DNA of 64,000 bases from Chryseobacterium aureum (GTDB lineage Bacteria > Bacteroidota > Bacteroidia > Flavobacteriales > Weeksellaceae). Position 1 is the first letter of the stretch; every line of letters starts with the position of its first letter. This document shows positions 44,018 through 52,277 of the stretch, piece after piece. The DNA lies in NCBI RefSeq assembly GCF_003971235.1, contig NZ_CP034661.1:4588001-4652000 (forward strand), read 5' to 3'. A model generated the notes under the pieces. That model was given only the letters and a program-made list of their open reading frames with translations. It was not told the origin of the DNA and made no database searches. A program made the translations under genes and the position numbers.

Positions 44018-44062
44018 AAATCAATCAATCGTTTGATTTGAGTTAAAACTTGTGTACATTTG
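44018..44062 (+). promoter_or_regulatory. Promoter and predicted TetR operator of the efflux operon
   Basis: TTG at 44033-44035, a 19-bp gap and TACATTTG at 44055-44062 form a consensus promoter. The palindrome AAATCAA-N8-TTGATTT (44018-44039) overlaps the -33 element. This is the size and place expected for autorepression by the TetR protein encoded 12 bp downstream of the promoter. Confidence 0.65.
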
Positions 44063-44073
44063 CGCCCTGAAAA

Positions 44074-44712
44074 ATGAACACTAACATGATTTCAAAAGAA
44101 GAAAATATAATATTCGCAGCCGAGAAGCTTTTTGCTGAAAAGGGGTTCGAAGGAACTTCCACCCGGGAAATTGCAAAGGAGGCCAATGTAAATATCTCTA
44201 TGATCTCATATTATTTTGGCTCTAAGGAAAAACTTTATGAGAAATTAGTGGAATACAGAATGAATGAAGGTCAGTTTTTTTCAAAAGATCTTTTGGGAAG
44301 AACCGATATCAATGAATGGCAGAAGATTGAGAAAGTGATTGATCAGTTTTCTAACAAGATCAGAACTCAGAAATGCTTTTACAGGATTATGCAGAGAGAG
44401 CAGCTGCATACTCAGAATCCTCAGATTGTAGAATTCCTGAAGCAAATCAAAATGGGATTTCTTTCCATGTATTCCCAAATATTGGAAAGTGGTCTTAAAA
44501 ATGGAATTTTTACCAAAAACCCACCCATTTACCTGCTTCATTCTACAGTAAGCGGAACGTTATTCTATGCTTTCAATGCGAAAGAAATGTATAAAGAGTT
44601 CCTGAAAGAAACAGAGGATGAGGAAGCTTTTGATGAAAGATACTATACAGAACTTAATAAACACATTAAATACTTATTAAAAGACCTTTTAGGTTATGAA
44701 GAGAATAAATAA
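44074..44712 (+). CDS. TetR/AcrR family transcriptional regulator
   Basis: 212 residues. The N-terminal helix-turn-helix is clear: IIFAAEKLFAEKGFEGTSTR, then EIAKEANVNISMISYYFGSK and EKLYEKLV (about residues 9-59). The C-terminal half (from about 70) is the ligand domain, rich in helix and ending YIKYLLKDLL-like residues (KHIKYLLKDLLG). It probably represses the tolC-hlyD-emrB genes that follow and releases DNA when it binds an exported compound. Its last 17 bp overlap the start of tolC, so they are cotranscribed. Confidence 0.92.
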   Translation: MNTNMISKEENIIFAAEKLFAEKGFEGTSTREIAKEANVNISMISYYFGSKEKLYEKLVEYRMNEGQFFSKDLLGRTDINEWQKIEKVIDQFSNKIRTQKCFYRIMQREQLHTQNPQIVEFLKQIKMGFLSMYSQILESGLKNGIFTKNPPIYLLHSTVSGTLFYAFNAKEMYKEFLKETEDEEAFDERYYTELNKHIKYLLKDLLGYEENK

Positions 44713-46012
44713 CTCAGTGATTGCATTATCACTATTCGTAGGAATAGCAAATGCAAATGCTCAGGAGAAAAAAACACTTTCTCTTGACGAAGCTGTGCAG
44801 CTGGGAATCCAGAACAGCAAGAATCTCAAGATCGATGCAGCCAAGATCGAAGAGGCTACAGCTGATCTTTTGGAAGCGAAGAACAGACAGTTACCGGAGC
44901 TGAAAGTATCCGGAAGCTATATGTATCTTCCGATAAAACCGAATGTTGATATCAAACTTCCGGGTCTTTCCGGGGGAGCAGGAGGCCCTGAAGTCCACCA
45001 GGTAGTGTACGGTTCAGCTAACCTAAGCGTTCCTATTTATAGCGGGGGAAGAATCAAATACGGTATTCAGTCTGCGAAATATCTAGTAGAAGCCTCTAAG
45101 CTAAGCACTGAGAACGATAAGATTGCGATTGCTTATAACGTTGCCCAGGCTTATAATAACTTATTTAAAGCCAACCAATCCATCAAAGTTTTTGAAGAGA
45201 ACCTTGCTGCATCTCAGAAAAGAGATGAAACCTTCCTAAAAATGGAAAACAATGGTTTGATTGCAAGAAATGACAGATTAAAAGCCAATCTTCAGACCTC
45301 AAATATTGAACTTCAATTGCTGGAAGCTAAAAATAATTACAATATTGCCAATATCAATATGGACTTATTGCTTGGGCTTCCTGAAACCACAGAACTTACA
45401 GTGGATGAAAATTATATTGAAGAAGGATCAGACGTAAAACCTGTGGATTTCTATATTTCTGAAGCCAGAGAAAACCGTAAAGATTTACAGGCTTTGGCAC
45501 AACAGAGAAAAGCAGCTGAACTGGGATCAAAAGCAGCAAAAGCAGAAAATCTTCCTTCCATTGCATTTACAGGAGGTTATGTAGCGGCTGATATTCCTAA
45601 ATTTCTTACCGTATACAATGCCATCAACGTAGGAATTGGTGTTTCTTATAACTTATCCAACCTGTGGAAAGAAAACTCTTCACTGAGACAGTCTCAGGCA
45701 AGAGAAAAACAGCTTGCTGCTACCGATGAATTATTGAATGATAACATTAAGCTTGACGTAAACAGAGAATACCAGAATACAGACTACTCAAAAAAGAGAA
45801 TCGCTGTTTTCGAAAAATCTGCTGAGCAGGCGAATGAAAATTACAGAATCACAAAAAATAAATACGATAACGGTCTTGCAACCATGACTGAATTACTGGA
45901 TGCAGACGCAGCTCAGATCGCAGCAAACGTAGGCGTAATCAATGCTAAGGCAGATGCTGCATTGGCATACAGAAAACTATTACAGACAACAGGAACTTTA
46001 ACAATTAAATAA
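44696..46012 (+). CDS. TolC family outer membrane efflux protein
   Basis: 438 residues with a signal peptide (MKRINNSVIALSLFVGIANANAQ). It has two TolC-like repeats (OEP, PF02321): TLSLDEAVQLGIQNSKNLKI opens the first, and the second begins near DFYISEARENRKDLQALAQQ. The long coiled-coil helices contain the NYRITKNKYDNGLATMTELL motif usual near the end. It forms the outer membrane channel of the tripartite pump with the HlyD-like and EmrB-like proteins that follow. It starts inside the tetR gene. Confidence 0.93.
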   Translation: MKRINNSVIALSLFVGIANANAQEKKTLSLDEAVQLGIQNSKNLKIDAAKIEEATADLLEAKNRQLPELKVSGSYMYLPIKPNVDIKLPGLSGGAGGPEVHQVVYGSANLSVPIYSGGRIKYGIQSAKYLVEASKLSTENDKIAIAYNVAQAYNNLFKANQSIKVFEENLAASQKRDETFLKMENNGLIARNDRLKANLQTSNIELQLLEAKNNYNIANINMDLLLGLPETTELTVDENYIEEGSDVKPVDFYISEARENRKDLQALAQQRKAAELGSKAAKAENLPSIAFTGGYVAADIPKFLTVYNAINVGIGVSYNLSNLWKENSSLRQSQAREKQLAATDELLNDNIKLDVNREYQNTDYSKKRIAVFEKSAEQANENYRITKNKYDNGLATMTELLDADAAQIAANVGVINAKADAALAYRKLLQTTGTLTIK

Positions 46013-46028
46013 TCAGATCGAAACCAAA

Positions 46029-47132
46029 ATGGAAAATAATAATACACAGGCAGCTGAACCTAAAAAGAAAAAAAGTTTAGTTTTTCCTATCATTTTAGCG
46101 GCAGTAGTAATCGGAGGAGGTATCTATGGTTACAGAGCCTATACTTACGGACAGTACCATGAAGAGACAGATGATGCTCAGATTGCCTCCAATATGGCAC
46201 CGGTAATTTCTAAAATTTCAGGATACGTAGCTCAGGTAAAAGTAAAAGACAACCAGTTTGTAAAGAAAGGAGATACGTTGGTAATTTTGGATAACAGAGA
46301 TCAGAAAATGGCACTTGAACAGGCTCAGGCAGCATTATCTACAGCTAAAAGTAATATCTCCAATGCAGAAGCTACCACTACGGCTACTTCAAAAAATATA
46401 GGTTCGTCTGAAGCGGCAGTAGTCACTGCCAATGCTCAGATTGAAGCCGCAAAGGTAAATGTCTGGAAAACTTCTCAGGATCTGAAGAGATATGCCAATC
46501 TCGTAAAGGACCATTCTATTACAGAGCAGCAATATGAGCAGGCTTTGGCTGCAAAACAATCAGCAGACAGACAGTTACAGGTTTTAGTGGATCAGAGAAA
46601 TCAAATTGCTCAGCAAACGCATATTGCATCTTCTCAAACGGCTGCAAGTTCACAACAAATCAGTGTTGCAGGATCTGTAGCTAAGCAAAGAGAAGTAGAC
46701 GTAGAAAATGCAAAATTGAATTTGTCATATACCGTAATCCTTGCACCAGAAGACGGTTACGTAGGAAAAGTACCTACACAGGCAGGTCAGTACCTACAGG
46801 CAGGAGCACAGTTATTTGCTTTGGTTAAAAACGATCAGAAATGGGTTGTGGCGAACTTTAAGGAAACTCAGGTAGACAAAATGGTAGAAGGGCAAAAAGT
46901 GAAAATTGAAATTGACGCTTTCCCTGATCAGGAATTTGAAGGAGTGGTAAGCTCATTCTCTCCGGCTACAGGAGCTACTTTCTCTATTCTTCCTCCGGAT
47001 AATGCGAGTGGTAACTTCGTAAAAGTAGTTCAGAGACTGCCTGTAAAAATCGATTTTGTAAATCTCGACAAGAATATTTCCAAAAGATTAAGAACAGGAA
47101 TGAACGTGAAGGCTGAGGTTGCTTTGAAATAA
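46029..47132 (+). CDS. HlyD/EmrA family membrane fusion protein
   Basis: 367 residues. A single N-terminal membrane helix (SLVFPIILAAVVIGGGIYGY) precedes the lipoyl half-motif TDDAQIASNMAPVISKISGY. A long coiled-coil hairpin rich in Ala and Gln spans about residues 95-220. Then come the second lipoyl half (LNLSYTVILAPEDGYVGKVP) and a beta-barrel (WVVANFKETQVDKMVEGQKV). It links the inner membrane EmrB-type pump to the TolC channel. It starts 16 bp after tolC. Confidence 0.93.
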   Translation: MENNNTQAAEPKKKKSLVFPIILAAVVIGGGIYGYRAYTYGQYHEETDDAQIASNMAPVISKISGYVAQVKVKDNQFVKKGDTLVILDNRDQKMALEQAQAALSTAKSNISNAEATTTATSKNIGSSEAAVVTANAQIEAAKVNVWKTSQDLKRYANLVKDHSITEQQYEQALAAKQSADRQLQVLVDQRNQIAQQTHIASSQTAASSQQISVAGSVAKQREVDVENAKLNLSYTVILAPEDGYVGKVPTQAGQYLQAGAQLFALVKNDQKWVVANFKETQVDKMVEGQKVKIEIDAFPDQEFEGVVSSFSPATGATFSILPPDNASGNFVKVVQRLPVKIDFVNLDKNISKRLRTGMNVKAEVALK

Positions 47133-47149
47133 CATTTAAAACTGTTAAA

Positions 47150-47252
47150 AGTCAATAAACTTCGTTATCAATAGTGAATCAGCTTTGCTGACAATTAAAA
47201 CGAAAGCTTTAAAAATTCACTATTCACTTACGAAGCAAAATTCACTGTTGAC
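47150..47252. repeat. Family B intergenic repeat, copy 2 (inverted)
   Basis: Words GTCAATAAAC, CAATAGTGAATCAGC, AATTCACTATTCACTTACGA and AATTCACTGTTGAC, in reverse orientation, match the repeat at 27622-27750. It sits between hlyD and emrB within the efflux operon. Confidence 0.7.
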
Positions 47253-47273
47253 TTTTTACATCGAAAAAAACTT

Positions 47274-48851
47274 ATGCAAGATTCATTAGTAGAATATGGA
47301 GCGCGAAGAGTGATCATTACGATTACTGCTATCCTTTGTGCCCTTCTTGAAATTGTAGACTCCACGATTGTCAATGTTGCCTTGAATGAAATGAAGGGGA
47401 ATCTTGGAGCTACGCTTTCAGAAGTAGGGTGGGTGATTACGGCGTATGCCATCGGGAACGTTATTATAGTTCCGATGACGAGCTGGCTTTCACAGCAGTT
47501 TGGGCGTAGAAATTACTTTGCGGCATCCATCATTATATTCACCGTATTTTCATTCTTATGTGGAAATGCAACCAATATCTGGGAACTCGTGTTCTTCAGA
47601 CTGATGCAGGGAATCGGGGGAGGAGCCTTACTGGTAACTTCACAGACGATCATTACGGAATCTTATCCGATAGAAAAAAGAAGTATGGCTCAGGCTATTT
47701 ATGGTCTGGGAGTCATTATCGGGCCTACATTAGGACCACCTCTTGGAGGGTATATCGTAGATAACTTCAGCTGGCCGTATATTTTCTATATTAATATTCC
47801 GATTGGGATTGCAGCCACTTTAATGACGCTGCAGTTTGTAAGAAGTCCGAAATATGCTGAAAAACGTAAAGCTTCAGATGTTGACTGGGTCGGGATCGGT
47901 CTACTGGCCGTGACGGTAGGTTCATTACAGTTCATTCTGGAAAGAGGACATGAAGAAGACTGGTTTGAAAGCGGAATGATTGTAGCCTTTACAATAGCTG
48001 CTGTTTTAGGGTTTATCTTATTCCTCTGGAGGGAACTTACCTTTAAATACCCGATTGTTGAGCTAAGAGTACTTAAAAACAGCAACCTGAGAATCGGAAC
48101 AATGATGTCATTCGTGCTGGGATTTGGATTATATGGTTCCACTTTTATTGTTCCTCTTTACACCCAGAGTATTTTAGGATGGACGGCACTTCAGTCAGGA
48201 GCACTGATGATTCCTGCAGCATTAACGACAGCTTTCATGATGCCTATTATCGGAAGACTATTGGCTAAAGGGGCAAAGCAGCAGATTCTGGTGTCATTAG
48301 GACTTTTCATCTTCTTTGTTTATAGTTTCTGGGGATACAAAATTCTGACACCGGATACCAGCAAAGATGCCTTTTTCTGGATGCTGATTGTAAGAGGAGC
48401 AGGTTTGGGATTATTGTTTATTCCCATCACTTCCTTATCATTAAGTACATTGAAAGGGCAGGAGATTGGTCAGGGAGCAGCGTTTACAGGGATGATGAGA
48501 CAGCTGGGAGGATCTTTCGGGATTGCAGCCATCACCACCTTTATTGCCAACGCAGGACAGAAATACAGGAATAATCTGATTTCCCATCTGGATGAAAACA
48601 GTTTTGATGTACAGCAAAGACTTGCCGCTCTTAAAGCTAACTTTATAGCAAAAGGAATGACTCCTGACGCCGCAATGAATGCCGCATATAAAATGCTTGA
48701 TCTGTCCGTAACCAAACAGGCAACGGTTTTATCCTATATGGATGTATTTCTTTACCTTGGAATCGTATTCCTGATATGTATTCCGTTTATCTTACTCGTA
48801 AATGAAAGAAAGAGCAAAGAAAAAATAGATTTGAGTGAAGCCATGCACTAA
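47274..48851 (+). CDS. EmrB/QacA-type DHA2 family MFS drug exporter
   Basis: 525 residues with 14 predicted helices, typical of the DHA2 drug:proton antiporter group. Helix 1 is ITITAILCALLEIVDSTIVN and the motif A loop is WLSQQFGRRNYF. Motif C (GVIIGPTLGPPLGGYIVDNF) is the antiporter signature. It is the inner membrane pump partner of the HlyD-like adapter and TolC protein and is under the TetR gene at the operon start. A 141-base gap carrying a dispersed repeat separates it from hlyD, but no promoter or terminator was recognised there. Confidence 0.93.
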   Translation: MQDSLVEYGARRVIITITAILCALLEIVDSTIVNVALNEMKGNLGATLSEVGWVITAYAIGNVIIVPMTSWLSQQFGRRNYFAASIIIFTVFSFLCGNATNIWELVFFRLMQGIGGGALLVTSQTIITESYPIEKRSMAQAIYGLGVIIGPTLGPPLGGYIVDNFSWPYIFYINIPIGIAATLMTLQFVRSPKYAEKRKASDVDWVGIGLLAVTVGSLQFILERGHEEDWFESGMIVAFTIAAVLGFILFLWRELTFKYPIVELRVLKNSNLRIGTMMSFVLGFGLYGSTFIVPLYTQSILGWTALQSGALMIPAALTTAFMMPIIGRLLAKGAKQQILVSLGLFIFFVYSFWGYKILTPDTSKDAFFWMLIVRGAGLGLLFIPITSLSLSTLKGQEIGQGAAFTGMMRQLGGSFGIAAITTFIANAGQKYRNNLISHLDENSFDVQQRLAALKANFIAKGMTPDAAMNAAYKMLDLSVTKQATVLSYMDVFLYLGIVFLICIPFILLVNERKSKEKIDLSEAMH

Positions 48852-48865
48852 TACATTTTAATGAT

Positions 48866-48898
48866 AAAAAAACCTCCGAAATTTCCGGAGGTTTTTTT
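48866..48898 (+). terminator. Terminator of the efflux operon
   Basis: AAAAAAACCTCCG and CGGAGGTTTTTTT around a six-to-seven base loop, 15 bp after the emrB stop. Confidence 0.88.
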
Positions 48899-48963
48899 AT
48901 GCTGTTCTGTTGAAAAACAATAATGTACAATAGGTAAACTTCAATGAAAAATAATATCACCTT

Positions 48964-48994
48964 TTGGAGAGTTTATTTATTTTTTCTAGCTTTG
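48964..48994 (+). promoter_or_regulatory. Promoter of the 49030 gene
   Basis: TTG at 48964-48966 and TAGCTTTG at 48987-48994, with a 20-bp gap. It lies 35 bp upstream of the chosen ATG at 49030. An earlier ATG at 48964 would lie in the -33 box, so it cannot be the start of this transcript. Confidence 0.6.
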
Positions 48995-49029
48995 TTTTAC
49001 AACGTTACAACACTAATAACTTATTAAAT

Positions 49030-49626
49030 ATGAATCAGATCCAACTGCCTGAAACCTACGTGGCATTATCAGATTTTAGAAAAAATGATGTCTATCTTCC
49101 TGAAATGAATCAGGCGCAGATTATTGCAGATTTCTTTCCCGGAACTTTTACAGAGCTTACGCAGCGTCTGTCTGATATTACAGGAGCTTTTTACGGAGGC
49201 ATGCTCAAGCAGGTCGGGAAACTTTACGGAGCAGAAGCTATTGAAGAGCTTTCCAGAACTTTTATGTACGATCTGGGGTCAAGAATGGCCCTCAGGAATC
49301 TTGAAGCAAAACCTCATCTGCAGCCAGGTATTCCGGCTGCGGCAAAAATATTGATAGGAGCCGTTTTTACATCCAGTCCCGAATATAACTTTGACTTTAA
49401 AGAATTAAATGACCACCAATGCGAATTGCTGATTAAAGGAGTGGACCGCTACCATAAAATCACCCAAAGCCTGCAAATTGCAGGTCTGTTGAAATGGCCG
49501 GTTATAAAACCTTTTATACAGGGCGTTTGCGACACTATGGGACTGGATGTTTTACTTGAAATAAAAGTACTGAAACTTGATCCGGACAGTTCATGCAGCT
49601 ATCATGTTGTAATCTCGGAAAAATAA
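49030..49626 (+). CDS. Hypothetical protein of unrecognised family
   Basis: 198 residues from the ATG at 49030. It is predominantly helical at the N-terminus, with a hydrophobic central part (ITGAFYGGMLKQVGKLYGAE) and no signal peptide or membrane helix. The end (GVCDTMGLDVLLEIKVL then SSCSYHVVISE) recalls the C-terminus of the L-2-amino-thiazoline-4-carboxylic acid hydrolase-like fold, in which a conserved Cys lies in the last strand. This resemblance is weak. It is a single-gene unit with its own promoter and terminator. Confidence 0.55.
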   Translation: MNQIQLPETYVALSDFRKNDVYLPEMNQAQIIADFFPGTFTELTQRLSDITGAFYGGMLKQVGKLYGAEAIEELSRTFMYDLGSRMALRNLEAKPHLQPGIPAAAKILIGAVFTSSPEYNFDFKELNDHQCELLIKGVDRYHKITQSLQIAGLLKWPVIKPFIQGVCDTMGLDVLLEIKVLKLDPDSSCSYHVVISEK

Positions 49627-49656
49627 GAGATTAAAAGAGTAACCTCAGATATCATA

Positions 49657-49680
49657 AAAGCGGACTTTTGTCCGCTTTTT
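49657..49680 (+). terminator. Terminator of the 49030 gene
   Basis: AAAAGCGGAC and GTCCGCTTTTT around a TTTT loop, 31 bp after the stop codon. Confidence 0.85.
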
Positions 49681-49744
49681 ATGTAAATTATCTTGCAGAA
49701 TTACTGATTCTGGTACTTTTATTTTAGTAAAACCATCAAGAAAA

Positions 49745-49786
49745 TTGAATAGGAATGGGCTTCAGCCAAAATCTATTCCTATTCAA
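49745..49786. repeat. Short inverted repeat related to family A
   Basis: Perfect arms TTGAATAGGAAT / ATTCCTATTCAA surround GGGCTTCAGCC. The ends resemble the TCAATAGGA ends of the family A repeats. The stop codon of the DoxD/DoxA gene (49779-49781) lies inside the right arm. Confidence 0.65.
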
Positions 49787-50792
49787 TTCTCTCTATCCAC
49801 TCCATTCCACTTACATCCACCAGTTTCAGTGAGTACATTTCACTTTTTTGGAAAATATCATCAATACTTACTGCCACATCAGCCCTGGCTCCCAATGGAA
49901 TCACAAGACTGTGTTTTCCCGGTTTCACTTGGACAACATAATGATTCTGTATATTTTTTTCAGGAAGCCTGGCGAGCTCTTGATGATCAAATTCCTTCAG
50001 GATCTTTCCGTTTTTGTCCAGAATATGAATGCCTGTCAGGAATGAGCCGTATACATCAGCACCTTCTGTTCTGTACACTTGAAATTTCAGCACCGAATTA
50101 TGATGAGAAATATGTGAAATTTCCAGCTTGGGTTTTACCGATTTATTATGAAGCGTTCCCCATACCCCTCCATGAAAATATTGATTGGTAAAAAGGGTTA
50201 GCCCAAATAGGATTAATGAGCCTGCAAGTACAAAAGTTTTCGGTTTTGAGATAGGAAAACTTCCGGAACCCATCCATTGGAACCATCGTTTTTGAGTGAA
50301 ATTTCTGTTATGTTTTATGAAATAATAATCCACTGAATAAGGTCCGCTTCCCGCAAGAAAAAGAACAAATCCGCCTGTGATTCCTAAAACACCTATCTGC
50401 CACTCATCCAGGCAGGTTGTTCCCAGCCAGCCGGAACCCAGTAAAATACCGAGAGCAAGACTGAAGATTCCGATGCTCATCAACCTTGTAAACAGTCCGA
50501 GCATGATGAAAAGGCCAACAATCGCCTCAATGATAGTGAAAACCATCATGGATCGCTGTAATGCATCAGGATGGGTAACCAGATATTGGATAATAGGCTT
50601 TATTCCAAGGGCATTGGGTAAAAAATGATTGAATTTTTCCCCGATGTATCCGGGTTCGCCAGGAATAAGTTTGTTTTCGAGGATAAGCCGGCGCCAGAAG
50701 GCTGAAAAGTAAGTCCATCCCATAACCATACGAAGGGGTAAAGTATATAATCCGGCCATGTCCGATGGCTGGCTGTTTATAATTTGTTTCAT
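49779..50792 (-). CDS. DoxD-DoxA fusion (thiosulfate:quinone oxidoreductase-like)
   Basis: 337 residues. Residues about 10-155 are a DoxX/DoxD membrane domain with four helices (YTLPLRMVMGWTYFSAFWRR; later FVLFLAGSGPYSVDYY). A further helix (FVLAGSLILFGLTLFTNQYF) is followed by a periplasmic beta domain of about 130 residues matching DoxA, the small subunit, with GKHSLVIPLGARADVAVSID. In Acidianus the two parts are separate subunits that oxidise thiosulfate to tetrathionate with quinone. The fusion is common in Bacteroidota, where the activity is untested. The last codons lie within an inverted repeat. Confidence 0.82.
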   Translation of the reverse strand: MKQIINSQPSDMAGLYTLPLRMVMGWTYFSAFWRRLILENKLIPGEPGYIGEKFNHFLPNALGIKPIIQYLVTHPDALQRSMMVFTIIEAIVGLFIMLGLFTRLMSIGIFSLALGILLGSGWLGTTCLDEWQIGVLGITGGFVLFLAGSGPYSVDYYFIKHNRNFTQKRWFQWMGSGSFPISKPKTFVLAGSLILFGLTLFTNQYFHGGVWGTLHNKSVKPKLEISHISHHNSVLKFQVYRTEGADVYGSFLTGIHILDKNGKILKEFDHQELARLPEKNIQNHYVVQVKPGKHSLVIPLGARADVAVSIDDIFQKSEMYSLKLVDVSGMEWIERIE

Positions 50793-50871
50793 TGAAATTA
50801 ATATTGTATTGTAAAAAACTGATTGTAATAAGGCTTAAAAATTTAGACGACTATATAGGATTTTATACCAT

Positions 50872-50945
50872 TGTCATTCTGACGAAGGAAGAATCTCATG
50901 TAAAACTTAGATTCTTCATTTCACTGCGTTACATTCAGAATGACA
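50872..50945. repeat. Extragenic palindromic element (GTCATTCTGA type)
   Basis: Outer arms TGTCATTCTGA and TCAGAATGACA, inner arms GAAGAATCT and AGATTCTTC. Similar GTCATTCTGACGAAGGAAGAA elements are scattered through many Bacteroidota genomes as I recall; a single copy is visible here. It lies upstream of the DoxD/DoxA gene. Confidence 0.65.
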
Positions 50946-50999
50946 GCGTCATAATAACATAGCAGAATTAATGTAAAATTGTATATAATTGCTAAAATT

Positions 51000-51356
51000 T
51001 TAAACCAGATTAAGCTTCAGTCTTTTAAACAGAATATATTTCGGAGGGCTGCTGCCTGTAGAATGCCCTGAATAATCATTGAAAACCACCTTTTTTTCAA
51101 AAGAATTTTTCGTGACTGAATAAAATCCCGGAAAATAATTTTTCTCTAGTTTCTGAACTTTATTTTTTGAAGCCGAAATTTCTGAAGAGGCAGAAGCTGT
51201 ATCACAGCTTGTTATGAGTGATGAGGTAGTTTTTACCTTATTCAGACCGCTGATATATTGAATATCAAAAATATCAAGCACATTTCTTTTTACAGAACAT
51301 GGAGACAGAGAAAACAGCAATATAAACACCGTAATGACGGCTTTATAGGTTTTCAT
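51000..51356 (-). CDS. Small secreted protein of unknown function
   Basis: 118 residues from the ATG at 51356 (MKTYKAVITVFILLFSLSPC). The hydrophobic start is a signal peptide, and the Cys after LSP is not a good lipobox. The rest is rich in Ser, Lys and Asn without a recognised domain and ends ILFKRLKLNLV. It could be a small species-specific gene; the reading frame is long enough, with a normal signal, to be credible, but no homologue is recalled. Confidence 0.5.
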   Translation of the reverse strand: MKTYKAVITVFILLFSLSPCSVKRNVLDIFDIQYISGLNKVKTTSSLITSCDTASASSEISASKNKVQKLEKNYFPGFYSVTKNSFEKKVVFNDYSGHSTGSSPPKYILFKRLKLNLV

Positions 51357-51616
51357 ATGAATGCTTGATGGTGACATGATTACAAAACTACACTTTATTT
51401 CAATGTAAGCTCAATGAATTGTAAAAAATCATTCTGCTGATCAACAAATAGATAGGGTGAAAAAATTGTCAATGAGTCATTCTGTGAGGAGAAGATCATT
51501 AAGTGATCAGAATTATAAGTAAATTTAGAAAGTAAAATACTACTGACGGACAGTTGTCACAATCCTGATTTATCTTTGCCCATCAGAAGTTTTACACAAA
51601 AAGAAAATAGATACAA

Positions 51617-52177
51617 ATGAGTTATTGTTTAGCCATAGAAGGAATGCAGCCTGAAAGCAGAAAAGCACTGCACAAAAATTACCATGACAATTATTATGGA
51701 TTTCCCATTCATGATGATAATGAACTGTTTGGAAGACTGATTCTTGAAATCAACCAGGCAGGGCTTAGCTGGGAAACGGTGCTGAAAAAAGAAGACAGCT
51801 TCAGAAAAGCATATGATCATTTTGATATTCAGAAAATAGCAGGTTACACGGAAGAAGACCGCGAAAGACTGCTTAATGATCCCGGCATCATCAGGAATAA
51901 ATTAAAAGTGAATGCTGCCATAGAAAATGCCAGAACAATCATTGAACTTCAAAAGGAATTCGGATCTTTTGAAAAGTGGCTGGAGCATCATCATCCGTTG
52001 ACTTTGCAGGAATGGATGAAACTGTTTAAAAAGACATTTAAATTCACAGGCGGAGAGATCGTTAATGAATTTCTTATGAGCACCGGATATCTGAAGGGAG
52101 CCCATCACGAAACATGTCCTGTACACGCAAAAGTATTGGCTCTAAAACCTTTATGGAAAGAGACTGAGAGGAAGTAA
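51617..52177 (+). CDS. tag: DNA-3-methyladenine glycosylase I
   Basis: 186 residues. It removes 3-methyladenine from alkylated DNA. The zinc ligands of Tag are visible: Cys4 (MSYCLAIEG), His in the HxNYHDNYYGFP segment, and the C-terminal HHETCPVH with His and Cys. LFGRLILEINQAGLSWETVL KKE-type helices lead to the helix-hairpin region with INKLKVNAAIENAR-like residues (RNKLKVNAAIENAR). Length is normal. It begins MSYCLAIEG, where other Tag proteins begin with the conserved RCxWC; only one Cys remains. Confidence 0.9.
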   Translation: MSYCLAIEGMQPESRKALHKNYHDNYYGFPIHDDNELFGRLILEINQAGLSWETVLKKEDSFRKAYDHFDIQKIAGYTEEDRERLLNDPGIIRNKLKVNAAIENARTIIELQKEFGSFEKWLEHHHPLTLQEWMKLFKKTFKFTGGEIVNEFLMSTGYLKGAHHETCPVHAKVLALKPLWKETERK

Positions 52178-52252
52178 ATAACGGATTATTCGTTACTTCT
52201 GCCAGTTTTTTATCTAAATAAGATAGAATGATGCTAAGTTATTGATACTATA

Positions 52253-52275
52253 AAAGCGGGTTAAAAACCCGCTTC
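52253..52275. terminator. Bidirectional terminator
   Basis: AAGCGGGTT and AACCCGCTT with a three-base loop, between convergent tag and the von Willebrand A gene. Confidence 0.8.
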
Positions 52276-52277
52276 AA

